DNA of 64,000 nt from Edaphocola aurantiacus (GTDB lineage Bacteria > Bacteroidota > Bacteroidia > Chitinophagales > Chitinophagaceae), in the NCBI RefSeq assembly GCF_019797745.1, contig NZ_VOSI01000001.1, positions 135,700 through 199,699 of the forward strand, read 5' to 3'. Below the pieces are notes generated by a model. That model saw only the letters and a program-made list of their open reading frames with translations. It made no database searches and was not told the origin of the DNA. This document shows, in pieces, positions 28,415-35,952 of the stretch (position 1 is its first letter; every line of letters begins with the position of its first letter). Both the position numbers and the translations under genes were made by a program.

Positions 28415-29335
28415 ATGAAATTAAACACTTTATTATTCAGCTGTGCCATTGCAATGGCAGCGACTGTTTCCTGCAAAGGCCAATCTTATGAAAAAACTGC
28501 CAGCGGACTGGAATATCGTTATGAGCACAAAGGCACCGGTACATATGTAAGCAAACCTGGTGATATGGCGAAAATGCACATCACTTATAAATTAAGTGAC
28601 AGTACGTTTTTCGATTCTCACAAAATGAACAATAATCAACCGGTAGATCAGCCTTTACAAAACCCTAGTTATAGCGGCGATGTATTTGAAGGTTTACTGA
28701 TGATGAAAGACGGCGATAAAATGGTCTTCAGATTACCGGCTAAGACATTCTTCGAAGCGATGAAGCAACCAATGCCTGAGTGGGTAAAACCTGAAGGATA
28801 TGTAACCTGGGATGTAGAAATGGTATCCGTTAGAAGCAAAGAAAAAGTAGAACAGGAGCAAAAAGAGCGTGCTGCCAAACAAAACACTATTGATGACGGC
28901 ATTATCCAGAAATACCTGAAAGACAATAAAATCGTGGTGAAAGCGTTACCTAAAACTCCGGTTAAGGCTAACCCTAAAGTAGCCTACAAAGATGCTTCCG
29001 GCATTTATTATATCGTACAGAAAACAGGTACCGCTTTACCAATCGGTAACGGCAAAAAAGTATCTGTAAACTATACCGGTAAATTACTGGATGGTACTGT
29101 ATTTGATTCTAACGAAGATCCTAAATTCAACCACGTACAACCAATTGAGTTTACCGTAGGTCAGAGACAAATGATCTTAGGCTGGGACATCATGGTGTCT
29201 AAAATGAAAGTAGGTGATAAAGTAACGGCTATTCTGCCATCTTCTCTGGCATACGGAGAGCGTGCTATGCCGGGCAGCCCTATTAAAGAGAACAGTGTAT
29301 TATTATTCGACATCGATCTGCTGAAAGCAGAGTAA
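28415..29335 (+). CDS. FKBP-type peptidyl-prolyl isomerase lipoprotein, two FKBP domains
   Basis: 306 residues with a lipoprotein signal (lipobox ATVSC, Cys20). Domain 1 (about 28-140) has the FKBP outline but lacks the usual active-site aromatics: the Trp is replaced by Phe in VFEGLL and the LAYG loop by TFFEAM. Domain 2 (about 205-306) is complete: VNYTGKLLDGTVFDSN, LGWDIM, SLAYGERAMPG and LLFDIDLL. A charged helical linker (about 143-180) joins them. It likely assists folding of proteins in the periplasm, with domain 1 perhaps used for binding or dimerisation, as in FkpA/Mip-type proteins. Confidence 0.9.
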   Translation: MKLNTLLFSCAIAMAATVSCKGQSYEKTASGLEYRYEHKGTGTYVSKPGDMAKMHITYKLSDSTFFDSHKMNNNQPVDQPLQNPSYSGDVFEGLLMMKDGDKMVFRLPAKTFFEAMKQPMPEWVKPEGYVTWDVEMVSVRSKEKVEQEQKERAAKQNTIDDGIIQKYLKDNKIVVKALPKTPVKANPKVAYKDASGIYYIVQKTGTALPIGNGKKVSVNYTGKLLDGTVFDSNEDPKFNHVQPIEFTVGQRQMILGWDIMVSKMKVGDKVTAILPSSLAYGERAMPGSPIKENSVLLFDIDLLKAE

Positions 29336-29348
29336 TTTGTACGGATGA

Positions 29349-29403
29349 GCATATAAAAATGGTTATGGCGCGCCTCTGGTGCGCCATAACCATTTTTATA
29401 TGC
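29349..29403 (+). terminator. Very long hairpin terminator after the FKBP gene
   Basis: A 23-bp perfect outer stem (29349-29371 with 29381-29403) plus three inner pairs; loop tct. The core ggcgcgcctctggtgcgcc is nearly identical to that of the hairpin at 47159-47201. Confidence 0.85.
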
Positions 29404-29440
29404 CATGATAATTTGTATTTTTAGCCCGTAAATATTCCTG

Positions 29441-31054
29441 ATGAAATTATATCTCCTTGCACTGATCGGCCTGCTGGCCTTCGGAAACAAAGTAAGCGGA
29501 CAAGACAAATTATATTGTACCAACAATCCCTACCGCAGCTGGTGGAATGTAGTGCATTACACCCTGGAGGCTAGCATACCCACAACGGCTGAAAGTATCA
29601 ACGGCACGGTAACCATTCACGCAGTAGCGACGCAGCATACAATCGACACCATACAGGTAGACCTGCAATCGCCCCTGCAGTTAAGTACGGTCAAGGTTAA
29701 TGGTATATATCGCCCTGCTTTAAAAAACGGAAATGCTTACCTGATCCCTACCGGTTATATCATGAAAAACGATACTTTTTCTGTAGTGCTGCAGTATCAG
29801 GGCGTACCGGTACAGGCAAAGAAAGCCCCCTGGGATGGTGGTTTTGTAAGACAGAAAGATGAACAAGGCAAACCCTGGATTGCGGTTGCCTGCCAGGGCA
29901 TAGGTGCTTCGGTATGGTTTCCCTGCAAGGATTACCCGGGAGATGAACCCGAACTGGGAGCTGATCTCTATTATACCACAGATGCGGCGTATACCGCAAT
30001 AGGTAATGGCGCATTAATCGAAACCAATAATAATGGTGCAACAGACAAAGAATGGCATTGGAAAGTCAGCAAGCCTATAAACCTGTATGACATTACTTTT
30101 TATATCGGAGATTATACGCACATGCGCGATACCTTCCGGGGGCTCAATGGCACCCTGCCCTTGGATTATTATGTATTAAAATCAAATGAAGCCAAAGCCC
30201 GCAAACAATTTGAGGTAGTAAAACCGATGCTGCGCGCTTTTGAATACTGGATGGGCCCCTACCCTTTTTACCCGGATGGCTACAAGCTGGTAGATGCACC
30301 TTACCTGGGTATGGAGCACCAGAGTGCGGTGGCTTATGGCAATGGATATAAGATGGGCTATGCGGGTGCAGACCGCAGCCAGACCGGCGTTGGTTTATTG
30401 TTTGATTTTATTATTGTCCACGAGAGCGGGCATGAATGGTTTGGCAATAATGTGTCGATCAATGATGTGGCGTACTCCTGGATACATGAAGGTTTTACAA
30501 CCTACTCAGAAACGTTGTTAGCAGAATCACTATTCGGTCAGGAAAAGGCTTTTCAATACCAGCGGGGCTGCTGGAGGCTGATCCGCAATGATAAGCCTAT
30601 GGAAGGCATGCCCGGCAACTGTGACGGCGGCAGCGGAGATCATTATGTAAAGGGCAGCGCCATGATCCATATGATCCGTATGCTGATGAAGGATGATCAG
30701 CAGTTTCGCCAATTATTACATGATATTGGCAGTACCTACGGCTATAAAGCTATATCCGGACCGGAGCTGGAACGCTTTATCATAAAGCGGACTAAGCTGA
30801 AATTAAAACCATTGTTTGCACAATACCTGCGCACTACCCAGGTACCGGAACTGGTCTTAACCAGAACAGGGAAAGGATTTACCTATCAATGGCAATCCTG
30901 CATTGAGGGGTATAACATACCCGTACTGGTATATATCGACGGACAAGCAAAATGGCTCCGGCCTACAACTAAGGTCAAACAGTTTAAATCTGCAACTGTA
31001 AAAGAAGTGAAGCCCAGCCCGGACTTTTATATCCGTTGTAAGGGTTTAGAATAA
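29441..31054 (+). CDS. M1-family zinc metallopeptidase, secreted
   Basis: 537 residues with a signal peptide (ending NKVSG). The gluzincin motif HESGH (327-331) with the third ligand Glu350 in WIHEGFTTYSE is intact. The exopeptidase region reads LGMEHQSAVAYG in place of the textbook GAMEN, a variant typical of many Bacteroidota M1 members. N-terminal beta domain about 30-230, catalytic domain about 235-460. Lacking the long C-terminal helical domain of PepN, it is a short M1 protein. Likely a periplasmic or secreted aminopeptidase. Its end overlaps the AMP nucleosidase gene by 9 bp, tail to tail. Confidence 0.9.
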   Translation: MKLYLLALIGLLAFGNKVSGQDKLYCTNNPYRSWWNVVHYTLEASIPTTAESINGTVTIHAVATQHTIDTIQVDLQSPLQLSTVKVNGIYRPALKNGNAYLIPTGYIMKNDTFSVVLQYQGVPVQAKKAPWDGGFVRQKDEQGKPWIAVACQGIGASVWFPCKDYPGDEPELGADLYYTTDAAYTAIGNGALIETNNNGATDKEWHWKVSKPINLYDITFYIGDYTHMRDTFRGLNGTLPLDYYVLKSNEAKARKQFEVVKPMLRAFEYWMGPYPFYPDGYKLVDAPYLGMEHQSAVAYGNGYKMGYAGADRSQTGVGLLFDFIIVHESGHEWFGNNVSINDVAYSWIHEGFTTYSETLLAESLFGQEKAFQYQRGCWRLIRNDKPMEGMPGNCDGGSGDHYVKGSAMIHMIRMLMKDDQQFRQLLHDIGSTYGYKAISGPELERFIIKRTKLKLKPLFAQYLRTTQVPELVLTRTGKGFTYQWQSCIEGYNIPVLVYIDGQAKWLRPTTKVKQFKSATVKEVKPSPDFYIRCKGLE

Positions 31055-31816
31055 AAGGTGTTTTACCGTATGCCCGTTGTTGATCAGTTGCTTCAGTGAT
31101 TCTATACCGATCTGTAAATGCAGGTTTACATAATTCTGCGTCACAGAAACATCGCTTTTAGAGGTTTTCACGCCATCGGGTGTCATGGGTTGGTCCGAAA
31201 CCAGCAGCAAGGCCCCGGTTGGGATCTGGTTGGCAAACCCGGTCGAGAAGATGGTCGCCGTCTCCATATCTATCGCCATAACCCTAATCGTTTTCAGGTA
31301 TTCTTTAAACTGGTCATCATGCTCCCAGACCCTCCTGTTGGTGGTATATACCGTGCCGGTCCAGTAGTCTTTATGGTGATCGCGTATAGTGGTTGAAATC
31401 GCTTTCTGCAGGGCAAAAGCCGGCAGGGCGGGCACTTCTGGCGGAAAATAATCATTACTGGTCCCCTCTCCTCTTATGGCCGCAATGGGCAGAATAAGGT
31501 CGCCTACAGCAGTTTTACTCTTTATACCGCCGCATTTGCCCAGAAACAATACGGCCTTAGGGGTAATAGCGGATAAGAGGTCCATAATAGTGGCAGCAGT
31601 GGGACTGCCCATACCGAAATTAATTATGGTAATACCGTCTGCAGTAGCACAGGTCATGGGCTTGTCTCTGCCCACCACAGGTACCTGGTGCATTTCGGCA
31701 AACATCTCTACGTAGTTCTGAAAATTGCATAACAGAATATAATCTCCAAAATGCTCCAAAGCCTGGCCGGTATAGCGGGGCAGCCAATCATTAACTATTT
31801 CGCTTTTTGTTTTCAT
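31046..31816 (-). CDS. amn: AMP nucleosidase
   Basis: 256 residues from the ATG at 31816 (MKTKSEIVNDWLPRYTG); the frame extends 16 codons upstream, but this start matches the conserved N-terminus. The fold is the nucleoside phosphorylase superfamily: INFGMGSPTAATIMDLL, FLGKCGGI, and the MAIDMETATIFSTG segment with the active-site Glu. It hydrolyses AMP to adenine and ribose 5-phosphate in the cytosol, in purine salvage. The short form without the extra N-terminal domain of E. coli Amn is the Bacteroidota type. Stop overlaps the M1 gene by 9 bp. Confidence 0.9.
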   Translation of the reverse strand: MKTKSEIVNDWLPRYTGQALEHFGDYILLCNFQNYVEMFAEMHQVPVVGRDKPMTCATADGITIINFGMGSPTAATIMDLLSAITPKAVLFLGKCGGIKSKTAVGDLILPIAAIRGEGTSNDYFPPEVPALPAFALQKAISTTIRDHHKDYWTGTVYTTNRRVWEHDDQFKEYLKTIRVMAIDMETATIFSTGFANQIPTGALLLVSDQPMTPDGVKTSKSDVSVTQNYVNLHLQIGIESLKQLINNGHTVKHLLF

Positions 31817-31930
31817 ATGGCAATTTAGCACATTTTCCCCGCCAATTAAAGCTACTACAAGCATTTAATAAAAAATTAAAGGGCTTACCCGCGCTGCAAA
31901 TGCCGGATTTTTTAGGCATCTTTGCGCATC

Positions 31931-32371
31931 ATGATTGCACTTGAATTTCCGGAACCTTCATTCAATATTAAAGTGGAACTGGGTAAGCAGATGATATTTG
32001 ATGCCTTCCGCAAAAAATACGTCATCCTGACTCCGGAGGAATGGGTGCGTCAGAATGTGCTGGCCTCGCTGGTGCAAAAGGCGCAATATCCGCAGGGCCT
32101 GATCTCTGTAGAAAAACTACTGCTCGTGAATAATATGCGTAAGCGGTATGATGCGGTAATCTATGACCATGACCGCAAACCGTGGATGCTGCTGGAGTTT
32201 AAAGCCGCTGCTATAGACCTGAATGAAGATACCCTGAAACAGACCCTCAATTATTACAAAATGCTGCAGTGCCCGTACTTTATGATCAGTAACGGCCAGC
32301 AGACTTTTTGTGCAGAAAATAAAAATGGATTACTGAGCTGGCTTACCGCGCTGCCCGTTTATAATTTTTGA
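31931..32371 (+). CDS. Stand-alone type I restriction HsdR N-terminal-like nuclease domain
   Basis: 146 residues from the ATG at 31931; a TTG nine bases earlier is possible. The whole protein corresponds to the HsdR N-terminal domain (HSDR_N type). It keeps a PD-(D/E)xK nuclease core: Asp74 in KRYDAVIYD, E-F-K at 89-91 in LLEFKAA, and a QxxxY-like helix motif (Gln104-Tyr108 in KQTLNYYK). There is no helicase, methylase or specificity subunit nearby, so this is not a restriction system. It may be a small DNA-processing nuclease. Its last 42 bp overlap the end of ctpA on the other strand. Confidence 0.8.
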   Translation: MIALEFPEPSFNIKVELGKQMIFDAFRKKYVILTPEEWVRQNVLASLVQKAQYPQGLISVEKLLLVNNMRKRYDAVIYDHDRKPWMLLEFKAAAIDLNEDTLKQTLNYYKMLQCPYFMISNGQQTFCAENKNGLLSWLTALPVYNF

Positions 32372-33985
32372 GTACTCCTCCCCGTTAATGATCTTCTGTG
32401 CATCATTCAGCATCTTATCACTACGGTTCATCACTTTATAGTACCCTTCATTGCTATACAGAATCCTTGCCCAGGAAGCTTTTACATAGTTTTGTAACAG
32501 CTTCATTTCATTAGGTTTGATGCGTACGATCATGGCATATTGCGGTGAGATCTCATTGCCTACGGCATCCAGTGCACGGGACAGGCTGGGATCGAAATAC
32601 ACCCTTGCGTCAAAATCCCGGAAGGATTGTAAGGACTTAAATAACTTATAATGACTCAGAAAATACTGATAAATGAACTGGTCTAATCTTGGATCATTAA
32701 TAATTTTGGCCAGTACCGGAGAGTAAGATTCTTCATCGCGGGTTACGGTAACATCAGGCTCGATACCGCCACCACCGTATACCACACGGTTATTTTCTCC
32801 TGTATAGAATTTTGGTCCGCGCATCATTGTATCTATCCCCTCACGATTCTGCTGCTGCTCCCAGAAGTACTTATCACGGCCATCTTCGTAAGAGCGCTGT
32901 ATGCTACGGCCTACCGGCGTATAATAACGGGCTACGGTAATGCGCATGGCTGCACCATCACCCATTTCAAACTGTTCCTGTACCAGACCTTTACCGTAAG
33001 TATTACGGCCTATGATCACGCCGCGGTCCCAGTCCTGCACGGCACCGGCCAGGATCTCACTGGCAGAGGCACTGGCCTCGTCTACCATAATCATCAGGCG
33101 ACCTGTCTCAAAAATACCGTTGCGATATGCATTATAATTCTCTCTACCGATCTTGGACCCGTAGGTATATACCAGCAGTTTATTGCCGTTGATAAATTCA
33201 TCAGCGATCTCTGTAGCAGCCTCCAGGTAACCTCCGGCATTCTGGCGCACATCCACGATCAGTTTTTTCATCCCGCTTTCCTTCAGGTAAGTGCAGGACT
33301 TCAGGAATTCGTCATAGGTATTGGCAGAGAATCTTTTGATCTTGATATATCCGGTTTCTTTATCCAGCATATACGCCGCATCAATACTACCCACCGGTAC
33401 CTCTCCTTTCTTTACTTTCAGGGTGATGGTACGTTGTTCGATCGGACGATACAGGGTAATGTTTACTTCCGTAGCAGGATTTTTACGCACGCGGCGCACC
33501 AGTTCTGCCTTGGATACATTCACCCCGGCGACAACGGTATCATTGATCTTCAGTAACTGATCACCGGTTTCGATACCGGCAAAGAATGCGGGACTGTTCA
33601 GCGTGATCATGGATACCATAGGGGTATCGCGTACAATCTGGTATTCCATACCCACACCCTTGAAGTTACCTTCCAGCGTGGCGTTCACGGCTTCAAAATC
33701 TTTAGCGGGAATATAAGAAGTATGCGGATCGAGGTGGCTTAGAATACCCTCAATCGCATCGTTATACAAAGAATCGGAGCTGATAGAGTCGACATACTTT
33801 TCATGAATGATGTCGATCATTTCTTCCAGACGGTCATTGCGCTCCAGGATGGTCGCAAAGTCTCTTTTACTGCCCAGGTATTTATTCAGGTAAAAACCGG
33901 CAACAAGCCCAACTATCAGTACAATAGCGAGCATTAAAGGAATCCAGATGTTTTTGGTACGAATTTTGGGCAGCCGGTCGGACAT
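32330..33985 (-). CDS. C-terminal processing peptidase, S41 family with PDZ domain
   Basis: 551 residues from the ATG at 33985 (a TTG three codons earlier is in frame). One N-terminal transmembrane helix (about 13-34), a PDZ domain (about 95-170: GVGMEYQIV ... AFFAGIETGDQLLKINDT), then the S41 core with VDVRQNAGGYLEAA, the nucleophile Ser in EASASASE and the general-base Lys in NTYGKGLVQ. It is a periplasm-facing protease of the CtpA/Prc type that trims or degrades envelope proteins. The C-terminus overlaps the nuclease-domain gene by 42 bp. Confidence 0.93.
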   Translation of the reverse strand: MSDRLPKIRTKNIWIPLMLAIVLIVGLVAGFYLNKYLGSKRDFATILERNDRLEEMIDIIHEKYVDSISSDSLYNDAIEGILSHLDPHTSYIPAKDFEAVNATLEGNFKGVGMEYQIVRDTPMVSMITLNSPAFFAGIETGDQLLKINDTVVAGVNVSKAELVRRVRKNPATEVNITLYRPIEQRTITLKVKKGEVPVGSIDAAYMLDKETGYIKIKRFSANTYDEFLKSCTYLKESGMKKLIVDVRQNAGGYLEAATEIADEFINGNKLLVYTYGSKIGRENYNAYRNGIFETGRLMIMVDEASASASEILAGAVQDWDRGVIIGRNTYGKGLVQEQFEMGDGAAMRITVARYYTPVGRSIQRSYEDGRDKYFWEQQQNREGIDTMMRGPKFYTGENNRVVYGGGGIEPDVTVTRDEESYSPVLAKIINDPRLDQFIYQYFLSHYKLFKSLQSFRDFDARVYFDPSLSRALDAVGNEISPQYAMIVRIKPNEMKLLQNYVKASWARILYSNEGYYKVMNRSDKMLNDAQKIINGEEYSKIINGQRGKPAQ

Positions 33986-34002
33986 AATGGTCAATGAGTA
34001 TG

Positions 34003-34010
34003 CAAAATTA
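34003..34010 (-). promoter_or_regulatory. Candidate -7 promoter element for the CtpA-like gene
   Basis: TAATTTTG on the minus strand, a perfect TAnnTTTG match, 17 bp upstream of the ATG at 33985. It supports that ATG over the earlier TTG. Confidence 0.45.
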
Positions 34011-34084
34011 ATTGAATATTAATGTAAACACCCAATTTTTTTTATTTATTGACCTATATTAACCCACAATATGTGCATAAAAAA

Positions 34085-34972
34085 TCAGGGCACTAATACC
34101 TTGATAGCCTTAGGCATTATACTGATCCCGATTGGCTCGCCCGCATGGCAGGAAACTGCGTCTCCATCTACCTGCATGATATTATTCTGAGGGTTGCTGA
34201 TCCGGATTTCCTTACCGGAATAATGCTGCACATAACGGCTCTCCTGTATAGCTCCCATAAAAGCCTGCAGCCCGATAACCGGGGTAAGCAGACTGGGATG
34301 CTCCCGGATCACTACAATATCGAGCATACCATCGTTCAGCTTGGCCTGCGGGGCAATGAAGAAGTTATACCCGAGTTGCGGTGCATTCGCTATGGTAATC
34401 ATAAAGGCTTTTTCGCGCACCTCTCTTCCGTCGATATTCAGTACCCAGTCCTGGGCTTTAAACCTGCGAAAGTGTTTCAGGATAAGACTGAGGTATGTTT
34501 TAAAGCCGCGTGCATCATTGCCTTCAAAGGCTTTGGTAATAAGGGCATCAAAGCCGACACCCGTATTGCTGATGAAGTAATGGTCATTAGCCATTCCCAC
34601 ATCCAGCGCCTGTACATTAAAACTATTGATAACTTCCAGTGCTTTTTCCAGCTTTAAAGGAATGCCTATAGAACGGGCCAGGCCATTTCCCGAACCTTTG
34701 GGAATAATGCCCAGTATGGTATCACTACCCTGCAGTCCGGTCACTACATCATTCAAGGAACCATCACCGCCCACAGAAACGACGATGTCGATACCATCTG
34801 CAGCGGCTTTCCGTGCCAGCTCTATACCATGTTTGGGGTATTCGGTATAGGCAAAACGGATATCAAAAACAGATTTATCCAGTATGTTTACGATCGCATC
34901 CTGTATCGCTTTTACCCTATCAACACCCGCTTTGGGATTGATGATAAACAGGATTGATTTCAGTTCAGACAT
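34085..34972 (-). CDS. Diacylglycerol kinase-family lipid kinase (YegS/BmrU type)
   Basis: 295 residues. The DAGK catalytic domain has the nucleotide motif INPKAG (11-16), GGDGS (68-72, family GGDGT) and the GIIPKGSGNGLAR loop, then a beta-rich C-terminal domain (VLNIDGREVREKAF). It phosphorylates a lipid such as diacylglycerol at the membrane; the exact substrate is unclear for this subfamily. It starts 7 bp after the nadC stop, so the two form an operon. Confidence 0.9.
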   Translation of the reverse strand: MSELKSILFIINPKAGVDRVKAIQDAIVNILDKSVFDIRFAYTEYPKHGIELARKAAADGIDIVVSVGGDGSLNDVVTGLQGSDTILGIIPKGSGNGLARSIGIPLKLEKALEVINSFNVQALDVGMANDHYFISNTGVGFDALITKAFEGNDARGFKTYLSLILKHFRRFKAQDWVLNIDGREVREKAFMITIANAPQLGYNFFIAPQAKLNDGMLDIVVIREHPSLLTPVIGLQAFMGAIQESRYVQHYSGKEIRISNPQNNIMQVDGDAVSCHAGEPIGISIMPKAIKVLVP

Positions 34973-34979
34973 AAAGTGC

Positions 34980-35816
34980 TTAGATTTCTGCTTTGAGGCT
35001 GATGTCCAGGCTTACCGCATGATGCGTAAGGGCCCCTACGGAAATAAAATCGACTCCGGTAGCAGCATACTGCTCCAGGTTATCGAAATGAATACCACCG
35101 GACGCTTCGGTTTCGGCTGCTCCATTTATCAGGGCTACGGCTTCAATGATCTGTTCCGGTTTATAATTATCCAGCATAATACGGTCTACGCCACCGGTGG
35201 CCAGCACCTTGCGTACATCTTCTATATTACGGGTTTCTACTTCTATTTTCAGGTCCAGGTGATGGGCTTTGAGATAGGCCTGTGTCTGCAGGATCGCTTT
35301 CTCTATCCCTCCGCAGAAATCGATATGATTATCTTTAAGCATCACCATATCATACAAGCCATAACGATGGTTATGTCCGCCACCGATCAATACCGCCTGC
35401 TTTTCCTGCATGCGGAACAATGGTGTGGTCTTACGGGTATCGAGAATGCGGGTAGGATAATCTTTGATCTTGTCTACATAGCGCTTCGTCATGCTGGCAA
35501 TGCCACTCATGCGCTGCATGGTATTCAGGACCAGGCGCTCTGCCTTAAGAATGGTATGTACACCGGCTTCTACTTCAAAAGCAATGTCTCCGTAGCGGAT
35601 CGCATCGCCATCTTTCATAAAAAGATTAAAGCGGGCATCCGGCTCCAGGTAATGAAAAATATCCTGCGCCCATTTCATTCCGGCCAGGATACCATCTTCT
35701 TTTATTTTCAGTATAGCCTTGCCTCTTGCTTCTTTGGGAATGCAGGCCAGTGTTGAGTAATCACCGGTACGCACATCCTCTTCCAGGGCGGCGTGTATAA
35801 ATTCAAGAGCAGTCAT
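34980..35816 (-). CDS. nadC: Nicotinate-nucleotide pyrophosphorylase (carboxylating)
   Basis: Cytosolic quinolinate phosphoribosyltransferase of de novo NAD synthesis, 278 residues, normal length. Family segments include LNTMQRMSGIASMT, ILDTRKTTPLFR with substrate-binding Arg/Lys, GGGHNHRYGLYDMVMLKDNHI, and the C-terminal SGGIHFDNLEQYAATGVDFISVGALTH phosphate-binding region split across about 235-262. The nadA/nadB genes are not nearby. The lipid kinase follows in the same operon. Confidence 0.95.
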   Translation of the reverse strand: MTALEFIHAALEEDVRTGDYSTLACIPKEARGKAILKIKEDGILAGMKWAQDIFHYLEPDARFNLFMKDGDAIRYGDIAFEVEAGVHTILKAERLVLNTMQRMSGIASMTKRYVDKIKDYPTRILDTRKTTPLFRMQEKQAVLIGGGHNHRYGLYDMVMLKDNHIDFCGGIEKAILQTQAYLKAHHLDLKIEVETRNIEDVRKVLATGGVDRIMLDNYKPEQIIEAVALINGAAETEASGGIHFDNLEQYAATGVDFISVGALTHHAVSLDISLKAEI

Positions 35817-35837
35817 CTTTCTCGTTTTTATTCAGGG

Positions 35838-35845
35838 CAAATATA
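35838..35845 (-). promoter_or_regulatory. Candidate -7 promoter element for nadC
   Basis: TATATTTG on the minus strand, a perfect TAnnTTTG match, 21 bp upstream of the nadC ATG. Confidence 0.45.
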
Positions 35846-35897
35846 AGCTTATCCCTACTCCTGCCAAGCAATCACTGTAATTTAATATTCCGTAAAC

Positions 35898-35935
35898 AAA
35901 AAAGCCCGGTCAACATTGCTGTCAGCCGGGCTTTT
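35898..35935 (-). terminator. Terminator after the T9SS phosphoesterase gene
   Basis: A 10-bp stem (aaaagcccgg / ccgggctttt) with a 16-base loop, followed on the minus strand by a U-run. It is 17 bp past the stop. Confidence 0.85.
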
Positions 35936-35952
35936 ATTTCCTGATTTAATTT

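Noticed and set aside
31931-32371. Possible restriction-modification system
   Set aside because: Only the HsdR N-terminal domain is present; neighbours are AMP nucleosidase and CtpA, with no methylase or specificity gene.
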